A DNA stretch of 64,000 nucleotides. Origin: JBGAPI01 sp044221335 (lineage in GTDB: Bacteria > Pseudomonadota > Gammaproteobacteria > Xanthomonadales > Ahniellaceae). The notes beneath the pieces were generated by a model. It did not search any database and was not told the origin of the DNA. It saw only the letters and a program-made list of their open reading frames with translations. The DNA lies in NCBI GenBank assembly GCA_044221335.1, contig JBGAPI010000028.1:3481-67480 (forward strand), given 5' to 3'. A program made the translations under genes and the position numbers. Below, piece by piece: positions 41,948 through 50,002 of this stretch (position 1 is the stretch's first letter; the number at the start of each line of letters is the position of its first letter).

Positions 41948-42539
41948 GGTGATCGAGGACCGGCACGCGTCGGCCGGTGGGCGCGGGAGGCGCGGACGGC
42001 TCATCGCCCTGTTCGCGCTGCTCCTGCTCGCCGTCTGCCCGCGCGCTCGCGCCAGCTTCACCGAGGAGCCGTGGTTCGCCGGATTGCGTCTCGGCGGCAT
42101 CGCCACGGACCAGAGCTACTCCAAGGACGGCAACGTCTACGCGGTCAATATCGGCAAGAACTTCACGCCCGAATACGGCTTCGAGTTCGAGGCCGCGCAC
42201 GACAAGCTCGACTTCGCGATCGGCTACGGCCTGAAGCATCAGACCTACGGCGTCAATTTCCTGTACACCAATCCGGTGCCGCTGTGGCATCCGTATTTCC
42301 TCGCCGGCGTCGGCGTGATCAAGTTCGACGGTCCGCGCGGCCTGCCGATCCGTACCGGCACGGACTTCATGTTCAACCTCGGCTTCGGCGGCCGCTGGGA
42401 ACTGGTCGTGCCGGACAAGCTCTTCCTGCGCGCCGACCTGCGCTTCCGCTTCGATGGCAATCGCACCCACCAGCCGGGCCAGGACGACTTCGGCGACGGC
42501 ATCCTGACCTTTGGCGTGGAGATGCCCTTCGGCAAGTAG
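41940..42539 (+). CDS. Outer-membrane beta-barrel protein
   Basis: The 199-residue product begins MAEVIEDRHASAGGRGRRGR and then a signal segment LIALFALLLLAVCPRARA. The mature part consists of alternating beta strands of an eight-stranded OmpA/OmpW-like barrel (GLRLGGIATDQSY, GYGLKHQTYGVNFLY, HPYFLAGVGVIKF, FNLGFGGRWELVV, LFLRADLRFRFDG, GILTFGVEMPFGK, ending in a Lys rather than Phe). AGGAAG precedes the ATG inside the epimerase gene, which it overlaps by 8 bp. Confidence 0.8.
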   Translation: MAEVIEDRHASAGGRGRRGRLIALFALLLLAVCPRARASFTEEPWFAGLRLGGIATDQSYSKDGNVYAVNIGKNFTPEYGFEFEAAHDKLDFAIGYGLKHQTYGVNFLYTNPVPLWHPYFLAGVGVIKFDGPRGLPIRTGTDFMFNLGFGGRWELVVPDKLFLRADLRFRFDGNRTHQPGQDDFGDGILTFGVEMPFGK

Positions 42540-42723
42540 GGCGCACCTGCGGGTCTCCGAAGTTGTCCGTCGCCCCGCCGCCGGATCGCAGCGAAGTCCT
42601 TCGACGACCGGCAGGCCATTCCTGGCCGACCGGAAGCGTCCGCGGCGTGCCGTCGTGAACGAAGGGCGCCCTCGAGACGGTCTGCGGTCGTGTCACCTCC
42701 TGACCACGACCAAGGGCGACGTC

Positions 42724-43350
42724 ATGCGCGATTCGACACCGGCAGTGGCCACGGAGCTCGAAGCGCTGCTGCGATCGGTGCGGGCCTGCAGTGCCTGTGC
42801 CGGCCTGCCGTTGGGTCCTCGGCCGATTCTGCAGGCCGGCGTCCATGCAAAGATCCTGGTCGCGGGGCAGGCTCCGGGACGTCGGACCCATCTGCGTGGA
42901 CGGCCCTTCGATGATCCTTCCGGTGACCGCCTGCGCAACTGGATGGGAATCGACCGGCAGACCTTCTACGACGCCTCCAGGATCGCCATTCTCCCGATGG
43001 GCTTCTGCTATCCCGGAACCGGTCCAGGGGGCGATCTTCCGCCGCGCGCCAGCTGCGCGTCGCTGTGGCGGGATCGGGCCTTGGCATTGTTGCCGAGCGT
43101 CGAGCTGACGCTCGTGATCGGACGCTACGCGCAGGAATGGCATCTCGGCCGGGCGCAATCCAAGACGCTGACGGAGACCGTCGCTCGGTGGCGGGAATTC
43201 AGTCCGACGGTAGTGCCACTTCCGCACCCGAGTCCACGGAATGGACGCTGGCTCACGCAAAACGAATGGTTCACGGAGGACGTGCTTCCCCAACTCCGGA
43301 GCCGGGTGAGGACGATCATCGGGTCGGCCGATGAGGCTCGCCAGCACTGA
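42724..43350 (+). CDS. Uracil-DNA-glycosylase-family protein
   Basis: The 208-residue product, MRDSTPAVATELEALLRSVR, has a CSAC segment near the start. The UDG-superfamily motifs ILVAGQAPGRRTHLRGRPFDDPSG (motif 1 like GEAPG) and VVPLPHPSPRN (motif 2 like HPSxRN) are present, with FCYPG between. It probably acts on DNA or a small nucleotide base. The Asn/Asp catalytic position of canonical Ung is not obvious. AAGGGC lies upstream of the ATG. Confidence 0.8.
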   Translation: MRDSTPAVATELEALLRSVRACSACAGLPLGPRPILQAGVHAKILVAGQAPGRRTHLRGRPFDDPSGDRLRNWMGIDRQTFYDASRIAILPMGFCYPGTGPGGDLPPRASCASLWRDRALALLPSVELTLVIGRYAQEWHLGRAQSKTLTETVARWREFSPTVVPLPHPSPRNGRWLTQNEWFTEDVLPQLRSRVRTIIGSADEARQH

Positions 43351-43744
43351 ACCGGATCGGGGCTCCTGCCGCTGGCCGCAATGGGTGCACCCTGCGGTTC
43401 ACCGCATGCCTACCCCTCACGACCGTGCGCGATTCTGTCGGGTGTGTGCTCTGCCGGCGCCGCCGAAAAGGACCGGAACCTGCGACACTGTGGTCGAGCA
43501 GCGCGTGACTGTCCTGCCGGCGGGCTCGGCCGATCGGGTTCCCGCGGTCGATGCGGCCGGACGCGGCGTGCTCGTCGCTCGGGTGGCGCTGGCCGGCAGC
43601 GTCGGCGTCCACCGGCGACGCAGCAGGCTGGCCGGCCTCCGTCGGACGACGTCGCGGCGATCTCGCTGGTCGCTTCTTTCCGCCCGGGGGCGCGGTGATC
43701 GTGGCGCCCGGCGGAATTCCCCGCTTCGTCGACGGAGTACGTGC
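43351..43744. other. Intergenic stretch without a supported gene
   Basis: This 394-bp GC-rich stretch has only frame-shadow ORFs and no ribosome binding sites until GGAG at 43733, which serves the next gene. No hairpin, repeat or RNA gene stands out. Confidence 0.4.
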
Positions 43745-44419
43745 GTGCGTCAACCCATCGCATTGTCCTGGAGCGGCGGCAAGGACTCCACCCTGGCCCT
43801 TGCACGCCTTCGCGAGGATCCGTCGGTCGAAGTGGTCGCGCTGCTGACGGCCGTCACCCGCGGCTACGATCGGATCAGCATCCACGGCGTGCGACGCACG
43901 ATCCTCGACGCGCAGGTCGCGGCGCTCGACCTGCCGCTGGTGACGATCGCGCTGGACCCGGGCAGCGACAACGCCGGGTACGAGCTGGCCTTCGCGGACG
44001 GCCTTGCCGCACTGCGCGAGCGTTGGCCGGCACTCGACACGCTGGCCTTCGGCGATCTGTTCCTGGAGGACGTCCGCGCGTATCGCGAAGCGCTGGTCGG
44101 CCGCCTCGGCTGGCGCGCACGCTATCCGATCTGGGGCATCGACACCACGGCCCTGGTCCGCGAATTCATCGACCGCGGATTCCGCGCCGTGCTGACCTGC
44201 GTCGACACCACCCAGCTCGACGCACACTTCGCCGGACGCGAGCTCGATGCGACCCTGCTGGCGGAACTGCCGGCGGAGGTCGACCCGGCCGGAGAGCGCG
44301 GGGAGTACCACTCGCTGGTGTACGCCGGGCCGTTGTTCCGTGCGCCGCTGGTCTTGCAGCGCGGCGAATCGGTGCTGCGCGAGCAACGATTCCAGTATTG
44401 CGATTTCGAGCTGGCATAG
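43745..44419 (+). CDS. DUF71 / diphthine-ammonia-ligase-like ATP-pyrophosphatase
   Basis: The 224-residue product starts at GTG (43745; GGAG 8 bases upstream). It has the PP-loop SWSGGKDSTLAL, then SIHGVRR, DNAGYELAFADGLAALRERWPALDTLAFGDLFLEDVRAYRE, and the conserved PIWG plus VDTTQLDAHFAGRELD. Eukaryotic homologues amidate diphthine on EF2; bacteria lack diphthamide, so the role here is different and unknown (a link to B12 metabolism has been proposed for some bacterial members). It is cytosolic and monocistronic. Confidence 0.85.
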   Translation: MRQPIALSWSGGKDSTLALARLREDPSVEVVALLTAVTRGYDRISIHGVRRTILDAQVAALDLPLVTIALDPGSDNAGYELAFADGLAALRERWPALDTLAFGDLFLEDVRAYREALVGRLGWRARYPIWGIDTTALVREFIDRGFRAVLTCVDTTQLDAHFAGRELDATLLAELPAEVDPAGERGEYHSLVYAGPLFRAPLVLQRGESVLREQRFQYCDFELA

Positions 44420-44511
44420 CGCGCCATCGCCGCGACGGCCCGCGCAGGTGGCCGCGGCCCTGCCCTGCGACGCTTGTCCCCCGGCACCCCGGCGGCTACA
44501 GTCGGCTCCGC

Positions 44512-44585
44512 GCGGGCGTAGCTCAATGGTAGAGCTGTAGCTTCCCAAGCTACTGACGTGGGTTCGATTCCCATCGCCCGCTCCA
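44512..44585 (+). tRNA. tRNA-Gly (anticodon CCC)
   Basis: The acceptor stem GCGGGCG pairs with CGCCCGC at 44575-44581. The D arm is GCTCAATGGTAGAGC. The anticodon stem GTAGC/GCTAC has the loop TTCCCAA (anticodon CCC). The T arm is GTGGGTTCGATTCCCAT. The discriminator is T and the CCA is encoded. The 74-nt length fits tRNA-Gly. It reads GGG codons. Confidence 0.98.
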
Positions 44586-44673
44586 TCCGCTGGATTCGTG
44601 CCGGGCGCGCGAATCGGATGGAGCGACGTTCGACGACTGCGCGGTTGTTTGGGGCGACCGCAGGATCGTTCGC

Positions 44674-45228
44674 ATGCAGGATCAGCGTCGCCATCGCGAC
44701 GACGGCGCCAGTGCCGTCGCATCGTCCGGGCCGGAGCATGGCGCCGCGTCCGCACGGCCCAAGCGGCGCCGCAAGAGGATCGACGTCGGCTGGCGCGAAT
44801 GGCTGTCACTGCCGGATCTCGGCATTCCCTGGGTCAAGGCCAAGATCGATTCCGGTGCGCGCAGCTCCGCCCTGCACGTCGAGCGACTCGAGGAATTCGA
44901 GCGCGACGGTGCGCCCTGGGTCCGCTTCGAGCTGACGCCCACCTCGCGCCGCCGCCATCGCGTCCGCAAGGCCGAGGCGCCGGTGGTCGACCGCCGCGAG
45001 GTGACCGACTCGGGCGGCAGTCGCGCCGTGCGGCTGTTCATCCGGACCCGTATCGGCATCGACGGCCGCTCCTGGTCGATTGAAATGAATCTGACCGATC
45101 GCCGCTCCATGCTGTTCCCGATGCTGCTCGGCCGCACCGCGATGCGCGGCCGTGTCCGCATCGATCCCCAACATTCGTTCCTGCTCGGCCGTCCGTCGCG
45201 CCGGGTCGCCCGTCTGGAGTCGCCCTGA
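44674..45228 (+). CDS. RimB-like / RimK-associated retropepsin-like protease
   Basis: The 184-residue product has a disordered, charged N-terminus and then the PF05618-type domain: VGWREWLSLPDLGIPWVKAKIDSGARSSALHVERLEEFE. The DSGA motif, where the Asp is catalytic, resembles retroviral aspartic proteases. FPMLLGRTAMRGRVRIDPQHSFLLG closes it. In Pseudomonas a protein of this family (RimB) removes glutamates that RimK adds to ribosomal protein S6. It overlaps the rimK start (TGATG), so the two are coupled and likely act as writer and eraser. Confidence 0.85.
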   Translation: MQDQRRHRDDGASAVASSGPEHGAASARPKRRRKRIDVGWREWLSLPDLGIPWVKAKIDSGARSSALHVERLEEFERDGAPWVRFELTPTSRRRHRVRKAEAPVVDRREVTDSGGSRAVRLFIRTRIGIDGRSWSIEMNLTDRRSMLFPMLLGRTAMRGRVRIDPQHSFLLGRPSRRVARLESP

Positions 45229-46259
45229 TGAAAATCGCCATCCTGTCCCGCAACAGCAAGCTCTATTCGACCCAGCGCCTGATCGAGGCGGCCCGCGCCC
45301 GCGGACACCAGGTGCGGGTGCTGGATCCGCTGCGCTGCTACATGCGGATCTCGCCCAACCACCTGCGCATCCATTTCAAGGGCAAGGAGCTGCCGCAGTT
45401 CGACGCGGTGATCCCGCGCATCGGCGCCTCGATCACCCAGTACGGCACCGCGGTGGTGCGGCAGTTCGAGATGATGAACGTGTTCGTGCTGAACCGGTCC
45501 GACGCGATCCTCCGGGCGCGCGACAAGCTGCGCTGCATGCAGCTGCTCGCGCAGCAGGGCATCGGCCTGCCGGCGACGGTCTACGGCGACAACCCGGACG
45601 ACACCAACGACGTGCTCAACATGCTGGGCAAGCCGCCGCACGTGATCAAGCTGGTCGAGGGCACCCAGGGGACGGGCGTCGTCCTCGCCGAAAAGCCCTC
45701 GGCCTCGCGCTCGGTGATCGAGGCGTTTCGCGGGCTCTACGCGAACTTCCTCGTGCAGGAGTTCGTGAAGGAGGCCAAGGGCGCCGACATCCGCTGCTTC
45801 GTGGTCGGCGGCCGCGTGATCGCCGCGATGAAGCGGCAGGCGCGCGAGGGCGAGTTCCGCTCCAACCTGCATCGCGGCGGCACCGCCGAGATCACGCGCC
45901 TGTCGCCGGAAGAGACCGACACGGCCCTGCGCGCCGCCGCCGTGATGAATCTCGCGGTGGCCGGCGTCGACCTGCTGCGTTCGCGGCGCGGTCCGCTGGT
46001 GCTCGAGGTCAATTCCTCGCCCGGCCTCGAGGGCATCGAGGGCGCGACGGCCTACGACGTCGCCGGCTCGATCATCGAGTACATCGAGCAGCGGGTGAAG
46101 CGCCGGCAGCAGAAGGCCAAGGTGAAGAAGACCAAGGACGCCGAGCGCACGGCGCCGAAGCCGGCGTCGGCGAAGCCCGCGAGCAAGCCGGCAGCAACGA
46201 AGCCGGTGGTGCCCGTGAAGGCCGCGCCGAAGAAGCGGGCGTCGAGAACGACGCGCTGA
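45228..46259 (+). CDS. rimK: Ribosomal protein S6 glutamate ligase with basic C-terminal tail
   Basis: The 343-residue ATP-grasp enzyme adds glutamates to the C-terminus of S6. Signatures are MKIAILSRNSKLYSTQRLIEAARARGH, PRIGASITQYGTAVVRQFEMM, LVEGTQGTGVVLAE, RSNLHRGGTAE and GVDLLRSRRGPLVLEVNSSPGLEGIE. E. coli RimK is about 300 residues. The extra 45-50 residues here are Lys/Ala/Pro/Arg-rich (KAKVKKTKDAERTAPKPASA, then more of the kind), like histone H1-type tails, and probably contact RNA. It lies downstream of the RimB-like gene. Confidence 0.93.
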   Translation: MKIAILSRNSKLYSTQRLIEAARARGHQVRVLDPLRCYMRISPNHLRIHFKGKELPQFDAVIPRIGASITQYGTAVVRQFEMMNVFVLNRSDAILRARDKLRCMQLLAQQGIGLPATVYGDNPDDTNDVLNMLGKPPHVIKLVEGTQGTGVVLAEKPSASRSVIEAFRGLYANFLVQEFVKEAKGADIRCFVVGGRVIAAMKRQAREGEFRSNLHRGGTAEITRLSPEETDTALRAAAVMNLAVAGVDLLRSRRGPLVLEVNSSPGLEGIEGATAYDVAGSIIEYIEQRVKRRQQKAKVKKTKDAERTAPKPASAKPASKPAATKPVVPVKAAPKKRASRTTR

Positions 46260-46320
46260 TGGTCGACAGAGGGTTCGGCCTGGCGGATCGGTCGGTGCGG
46301 GGTTGAAGCGTTGGGGGCTC

Positions 46321-46709
46321 TGGGCTGAGGGTCGAGGGCTGAGGGCTGAGGTCTGAAACTCTCCTCGGCGGTTCGGGGGTTGGCGATTTCGCTTCGAACC
46401 GAATCAGGGTCCAGGGCACAGGGACCCGAAAGCTCCCGTCATTGCGAGCGCAGCGAAGCAATCCAGCGCCTTCGCTTTCACGCGTCGCAGAGCAAAGCCG
46501 CTGGCTTGCTTCGTCGTCGCTGCGCTCCTCCTCGCAATGGCGGGCGGTTTCCGTCGTGCGATGACGGAGGTCTCCCGTCATTGCGAGCGCAGCGAAACAA
46601 TCCAGCGCCTTCGCTTTCACGCGTTGCGGAGCGACGTCGCTGGAATGCTTCGTCGTCGCTGCGCTCCTCCTCGCAATGACGGGGGCTTCCCTCAGCCCCC
46701 AGTCCCCAG
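46321..46709. repeat. Two tandem CATTGCGAG elements bracketed by 7-bp arrays
   Basis: Five heptamers (TGGGCTG, AGGGTCG, AGGGCTG twice, AGGTCTG) lie at 46321-46355, and three more at 46406-46426. Element E (CCCGTCATTGCGAGCG to CGCAATGGCGGG) lies at 46435-46544. Element F (CCCGTCATTGCGAG to CTCGCAATGACGGG) lies at 46574-46685. Inverted-sense heptamers (CCCTCAG, CCCCCAG, TCCCCAG) follow at 46689-46709. E and F have about 85% visible identity. The gap between rimK and blaI is almost wholly repeat. Confidence 0.9.
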
Positions 46710-46828
46710 CCGATACTTCCAACCGGCTCGCACCCCAGTCCCCGGTCGCCACAGTTCGTGCCGTACGACTTCCGCCATACGACGGCTTTCGTGTTATCGT
46801 CCGGCGGTGGTCCGATGGGAGATTCCGG

Positions 46829-47230
46829 ATGAAGCCGCGCAATGCACACAACACCCCGATGCCGACCGGGGCCGAACTCGACATCCTGCAGGTGCTCTGG
46901 CGGGTCGGACCGTCGACGGTGCGGCAGGTGCACGAGGCGCTCTACAAGGACGAGGGGGCCGGCTACACGACGGCGCTGAAGCTGCTGCAGGTGATGCACG
47001 GCAAGGGGCTCGTCGAGCGCGACGATGCGCAGCGCGCGCACGTCTATCGTGCCGTGGGCAGTCGTTCCAACACTCAGCAGCGCTTCGTCAGCGACCTGGT
47101 GCAGCGCGTGTTCCAGGGATCCGCGCCGCAGCTGGTGATGCAGGCCCTGGGACAGGGTCAGGTGGCGACCCGCGAGGAGATCGCCGAGATCCGCGCGATG
47201 CTCGACTCGCTGGAGGGTGATCACGCATGA
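46829..47230 (+). CDS. BlaI/MecI/CopY-family transcriptional repressor
   Basis: The 133-residue product begins MKPRNAHNTPMPTGAELDILQVLW (GGGAG upstream). It has the winged-helix GPSTVRQVHEALYKDEGAGYTTALKLLQVMHGKGLVERDD and the C-terminal dimerisation/cleavage region with DLVQRVFQGSAPQLVMQAL. It overlaps the M56 peptidase gene (ATGA). In beta-lactam and copper systems the partner peptidase inactivates the repressor. Two direct TACGAC motifs (46764, 46778) lie upstream; an operator role is uncertain. Confidence 0.9.
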   Translation: MKPRNAHNTPMPTGAELDILQVLWRVGPSTVRQVHEALYKDEGAGYTTALKLLQVMHGKGLVERDDAQRAHVYRAVGSRSNTQQRFVSDLVQRVFQGSAPQLVMQALGQGQVATREEIAEIRAMLDSLEGDHA

Positions 47231-48837
47231 ACGCATGGACGCTTCCGATCGACGCCGGCGTCGTCCATACGCTGTCGTGGGTTCTGATCCATTTCCTGTG
47301 GCAGGGCCTGGCGATCGGCGCGATCTACGCGCTCGTCCGGCGCGCGTTGGCCGGCGCCAGCGCCGAGGCCCGCTACGTCTCCGGCATGTGCGCGATGGTG
47401 CTGCTGGCGCTGATGCCGCTGCTGACCTGGTTCTGGCTGCGCGGCGGCGTCGCCGCTGCCGGCGGCGATTCGCTGACGGTCGAGTTGCCGAGCCTCCGGG
47501 TCGACGGCAGCGGTAGTCACGCGTCGTCCTGGTCGCTGTGGCTGTCGGTGCTGTGGGGCATCGGCGTCGGCGCGATGAGCGCGAGGGCGCTGGCGCAGGT
47601 GTGGAACCTGCGCCGCCTGACCCGCGGCGCCGAGCCGCTGCCGGAATGGGACGCGAAGGTGATCGCGCTGTGCCGCGAGCTCGGCGTGACCCGGCCGGTA
47701 CGCCTGTTGCGTTCGGCGCTGATCGAGACGCCGTGCCTGGTCGGATGGTGGGCGCCGGTCATCCTGCTGCCGGTCGGCGTGATGGCCGGGATGAATCCGG
47801 CGCAGATCGAGCTGATCGTCGCGCACGAGCTCGCCCACGTGCGGCGCTGGGACTACCTCGCCAACCTGCTGCAGATCGCGATCGAGACGGTGCTGTTCTA
47901 CCACCCGGTGGTGCACTGGATCTCGGCCGACGTTCGCCAGGAGCGCGAAGCCTGCTGCGATGCCGACGTGCTGGCGCTGGGCGGCGATCCGATCGTCTAC
48001 GCCCGCACCCTGGTCTCGCTGGAGGAACTGCGGCTGCCGCAGGCGCCGGCCGTCGCGATCACCGGCGGCGTGCTGATGAACCGCGTGCGCCGCATCGTCG
48101 GACTGCCCGCGCAGCCGGCGACGCCGATCCTGGCCGGCCACTGGTTGGCGATCGTCGGCGCGATCGTTGTGCTGGCCGCAGGCCTGCGGGCCGAGGCCAG
48201 CCCGGCACCGAAACTGCCGGCCGCGACGGCGCCCGCGATGAAGATCGAAGCACCACGCGCCGCGTCGGCCGCGAGCCTCGCGATCGAGCCGGACCGCGTG
48301 CCGACGCCGCGCCCGACCGCGACGGCACCGGTGCTGCCGGAAGCGGAGCCGGCGCCGGCGACGGACGAGGTCGTCGTCCGCGAAGCCGCTCCGCGCCTGC
48401 CGTCGCGGATCGCACTGGCGCGCGACGCGCGGCCGCGCGCGGCGCTCGCGCTGAATGACGTCAGCATCGCGCGAAGCGCGCTGGAGGCTCCGCAGATCGA
48501 CGCGCCGGAGACGGTGGAGTCCGAGCTGCGCGTGCTGTGGCAGACGATGCCGAAGTTCCCGGAAGAGGCTGCCGTGCTCGGACGCGACGGGCACGTCGTC
48601 CTGTCGTTCCGGGTCGACAACCTCGGCATCGCGCGCGGCATCAAGGTGGTGTCGTACGAGGGCCAGCGCGAATTCGCCGACGCGGCGATCGTGGCGCTGC
48701 GCCAGTGGCGCTTCGATCCGGCCAGCCGCGACGACGCCGTCGAGTACCGCCAGTCCTTCGATTTCTCGTTCGGCGACGCGGTCGGGATGAAGCACGACTG
48801 CAACCCGATCACCGGCACGCACCTCTGCCGCGGGTAG
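47227..48837 (+). CDS. BlaR1-type M56 membrane peptidase with TonB-like C-terminus
   Basis: The 536-residue product has several N-terminal TM segments (HTLSWVLIHFLWQGLAIGAIYALV; MCAMVLLALMPLLTWFW; a third near residue 100-120). The cytoplasmic zinc-protease motif is IVAHELAHVRRWD at about 198-210, with EACCDADVLALGGDP as the third-ligand region; another TM lies near 305. A Pro/Ala-rich region (about 315-400) precedes a TonB C-terminal-like domain at about 425-530 (LWQTMPKFPEEAAVLGRDGHVVLSFRV; FADAAIVALRQWRFDPA). No penicillin-binding sensor domain is seen. Confidence 0.88.
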   Translation: MNAWTLPIDAGVVHTLSWVLIHFLWQGLAIGAIYALVRRALAGASAEARYVSGMCAMVLLALMPLLTWFWLRGGVAAAGGDSLTVELPSLRVDGSGSHASSWSLWLSVLWGIGVGAMSARALAQVWNLRRLTRGAEPLPEWDAKVIALCRELGVTRPVRLLRSALIETPCLVGWWAPVILLPVGVMAGMNPAQIELIVAHELAHVRRWDYLANLLQIAIETVLFYHPVVHWISADVRQEREACCDADVLALGGDPIVYARTLVSLEELRLPQAPAVAITGGVLMNRVRRIVGLPAQPATPILAGHWLAIVGAIVVLAAGLRAEASPAPKLPAATAPAMKIEAPRAASAASLAIEPDRVPTPRPTATAPVLPEAEPAPATDEVVVREAAPRLPSRIALARDARPRAALALNDVSIARSALEAPQIDAPETVESELRVLWQTMPKFPEEAAVLGRDGHVVLSFRVDNLGIARGIKVVSYEGQREFADAAIVALRQWRFDPASRDDAVEYRQSFDFSFGDAVGMKHDCNPITGTHLCRG

Positions 48838-48838
48838 A

Positions 48839-48854
48839 GCGGCGTTCGCGCCGC
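48839..48854 (+). terminator. Possible hairpin terminator after the M56 gene
   Basis: GCGGCG-TTCG-CGCCGC forms a 6-bp GC stem with a TTCG loop 2 bp after the stop codon. No T tract follows, so Rho-independent function is uncertain. Confidence 0.35.
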
Positions 48855-48956
48855 CGCGGCGACTTCCCGAAAACAGCGACGAACGCGGACCACGGTCCGC
48901 TCCACGGCGAAGCTGAACCCGGCCCAACGAAAGGCACGGAAACGCATTCGGATCCT

Positions 48957-48986
48957 GCTTAACGCGGTGTTGTTGAGCGCTTAACC
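48957..48986 (+). promoter_or_regulatory. Direct repeat GCTTAAC, 22 bp apart
   Basis: GCTTAAC at 48957-48963 and GCTTAAC(C) at 48979-48986 are in phase over two helical turns, about 320 bp upstream of the response-regulator gene. OmpR-family regulators often bind such direct repeats. The rest of the 466-bp gap (48838-49303) has no supported gene. Confidence 0.35.
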
Positions 48987-49303
48987 AATCACTAATCCCG
49001 CGACACCTACAGTGCCCCCACGCACTCGCTGAAAGATTCCTCTGGAGGCTGATTGCGTAATCGGGGCAGTACTTTAGGCCCAAGCGAAGCGCCAACAGCG
49101 TTTCCTTGGGCCATTTTCTTGGTGCTGCCGGAACGACCGCGACCGCTCGTCGCTGCCCGGTGACGCTCCGCGACGGCGGAACTCCCGAGGTGGACACCGG
49201 TCGCTCAGATGGCGTGAAGGCCCCGCGGACCACGACCCTGGCAAGGACGCAGGTGGTGGCGGCAAGACGCGCTTGCTCATCCACCGTCAAGGCTCGCTAT
49301 CCT

Positions 49304-50002
49304 ATGCCCATGCACATCCTGGTCGTTGAAGACAATCCGGACATCGCCGCCAACGTGGGCGACTACCTCGCGGATCGTGGGCACGTGGTCGACTTCGCCG
49401 GCGACGGCGTCACCGGACTGCACCTCGCCGTGGTCCACGAGTTCGACGCGATCGTGCTCGATCTCACTCTTCCGGGCATGGACGGCCTCGAGCTCTGCCG
49501 CAAGCTCCGGCAGGAGGCGCGCAAGCCGACGCCGATCGTGATGCTGACCGCGCGCGATTCGCTGGACCAGAAGCTGGTCGGCTTCGAGACCGGCGCCGAC
49601 GACTACCTGGTCAAGCCTTTCGCGCTGCAGGAACTCGAGGCGCGGATCAACGTGGTCGCGCGGCGCAGCCGCGGCCCGCAGACCCGACTGCTGAAGGTCG
49701 GCGACCTCGAGTTCAACCTCGACACGCTGACGGTGTCGCGTGCCGGCAAGCAGCTCACGCTCAATCCGACCGGCCTCAAGCTGCTGCAGCACCTGATGGA
49801 AGCATCGCCGTCGGTCGTCACCCGGCGCGAGATGGAAATGCGGGTGTGGGGCGAGGAACTGCCCGACTCCGACTCGCTGCGCGTCCACATCCACGGCCTG
49901 CGCGCCGCCATCGACAAGCCCTTCGGCCGGCCGCTGATCCACACCCGCCACGGCATCGGCTACGCCCTCTACGATCCTGATGCGGTTCCGACCTCAGCTT
50001 AG
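49304..50002 (+). CDS. OmpR-family response regulator
   Basis: The 232-residue product has a receiver (HILVVEDNPDIAANVGDYL; phospho-acceptor in AIVLDLTLPGMDG; IVMLTARD; DDYLVKPFALQEL) and a winged helix (VGDLEFNLDTLTVSRAGKQLTLNPTGLKLLQHL; RVHIHGLRAAIDKPFGRPLIHTRHGIGYALYDP). It starts at 49304 (MPMHILV); the ATG two codons later is possible. Its end overlaps the kinase start by 23 bp. It heads a four-gene operon. Confidence 0.9.
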   Translation: MPMHILVVEDNPDIAANVGDYLADRGHVVDFAGDGVTGLHLAVVHEFDAIVLDLTLPGMDGLELCRKLRQEARKPTPIVMLTARDSLDQKLVGFETGADDYLVKPFALQELEARINVVARRSRGPQTRLLKVGDLEFNLDTLTVSRAGKQLTLNPTGLKLLQHLMEASPSVVTRREMEMRVWGEELPDSDSLRVHIHGLRAAIDKPFGRPLIHTRHGIGYALYDPDAVPTSA

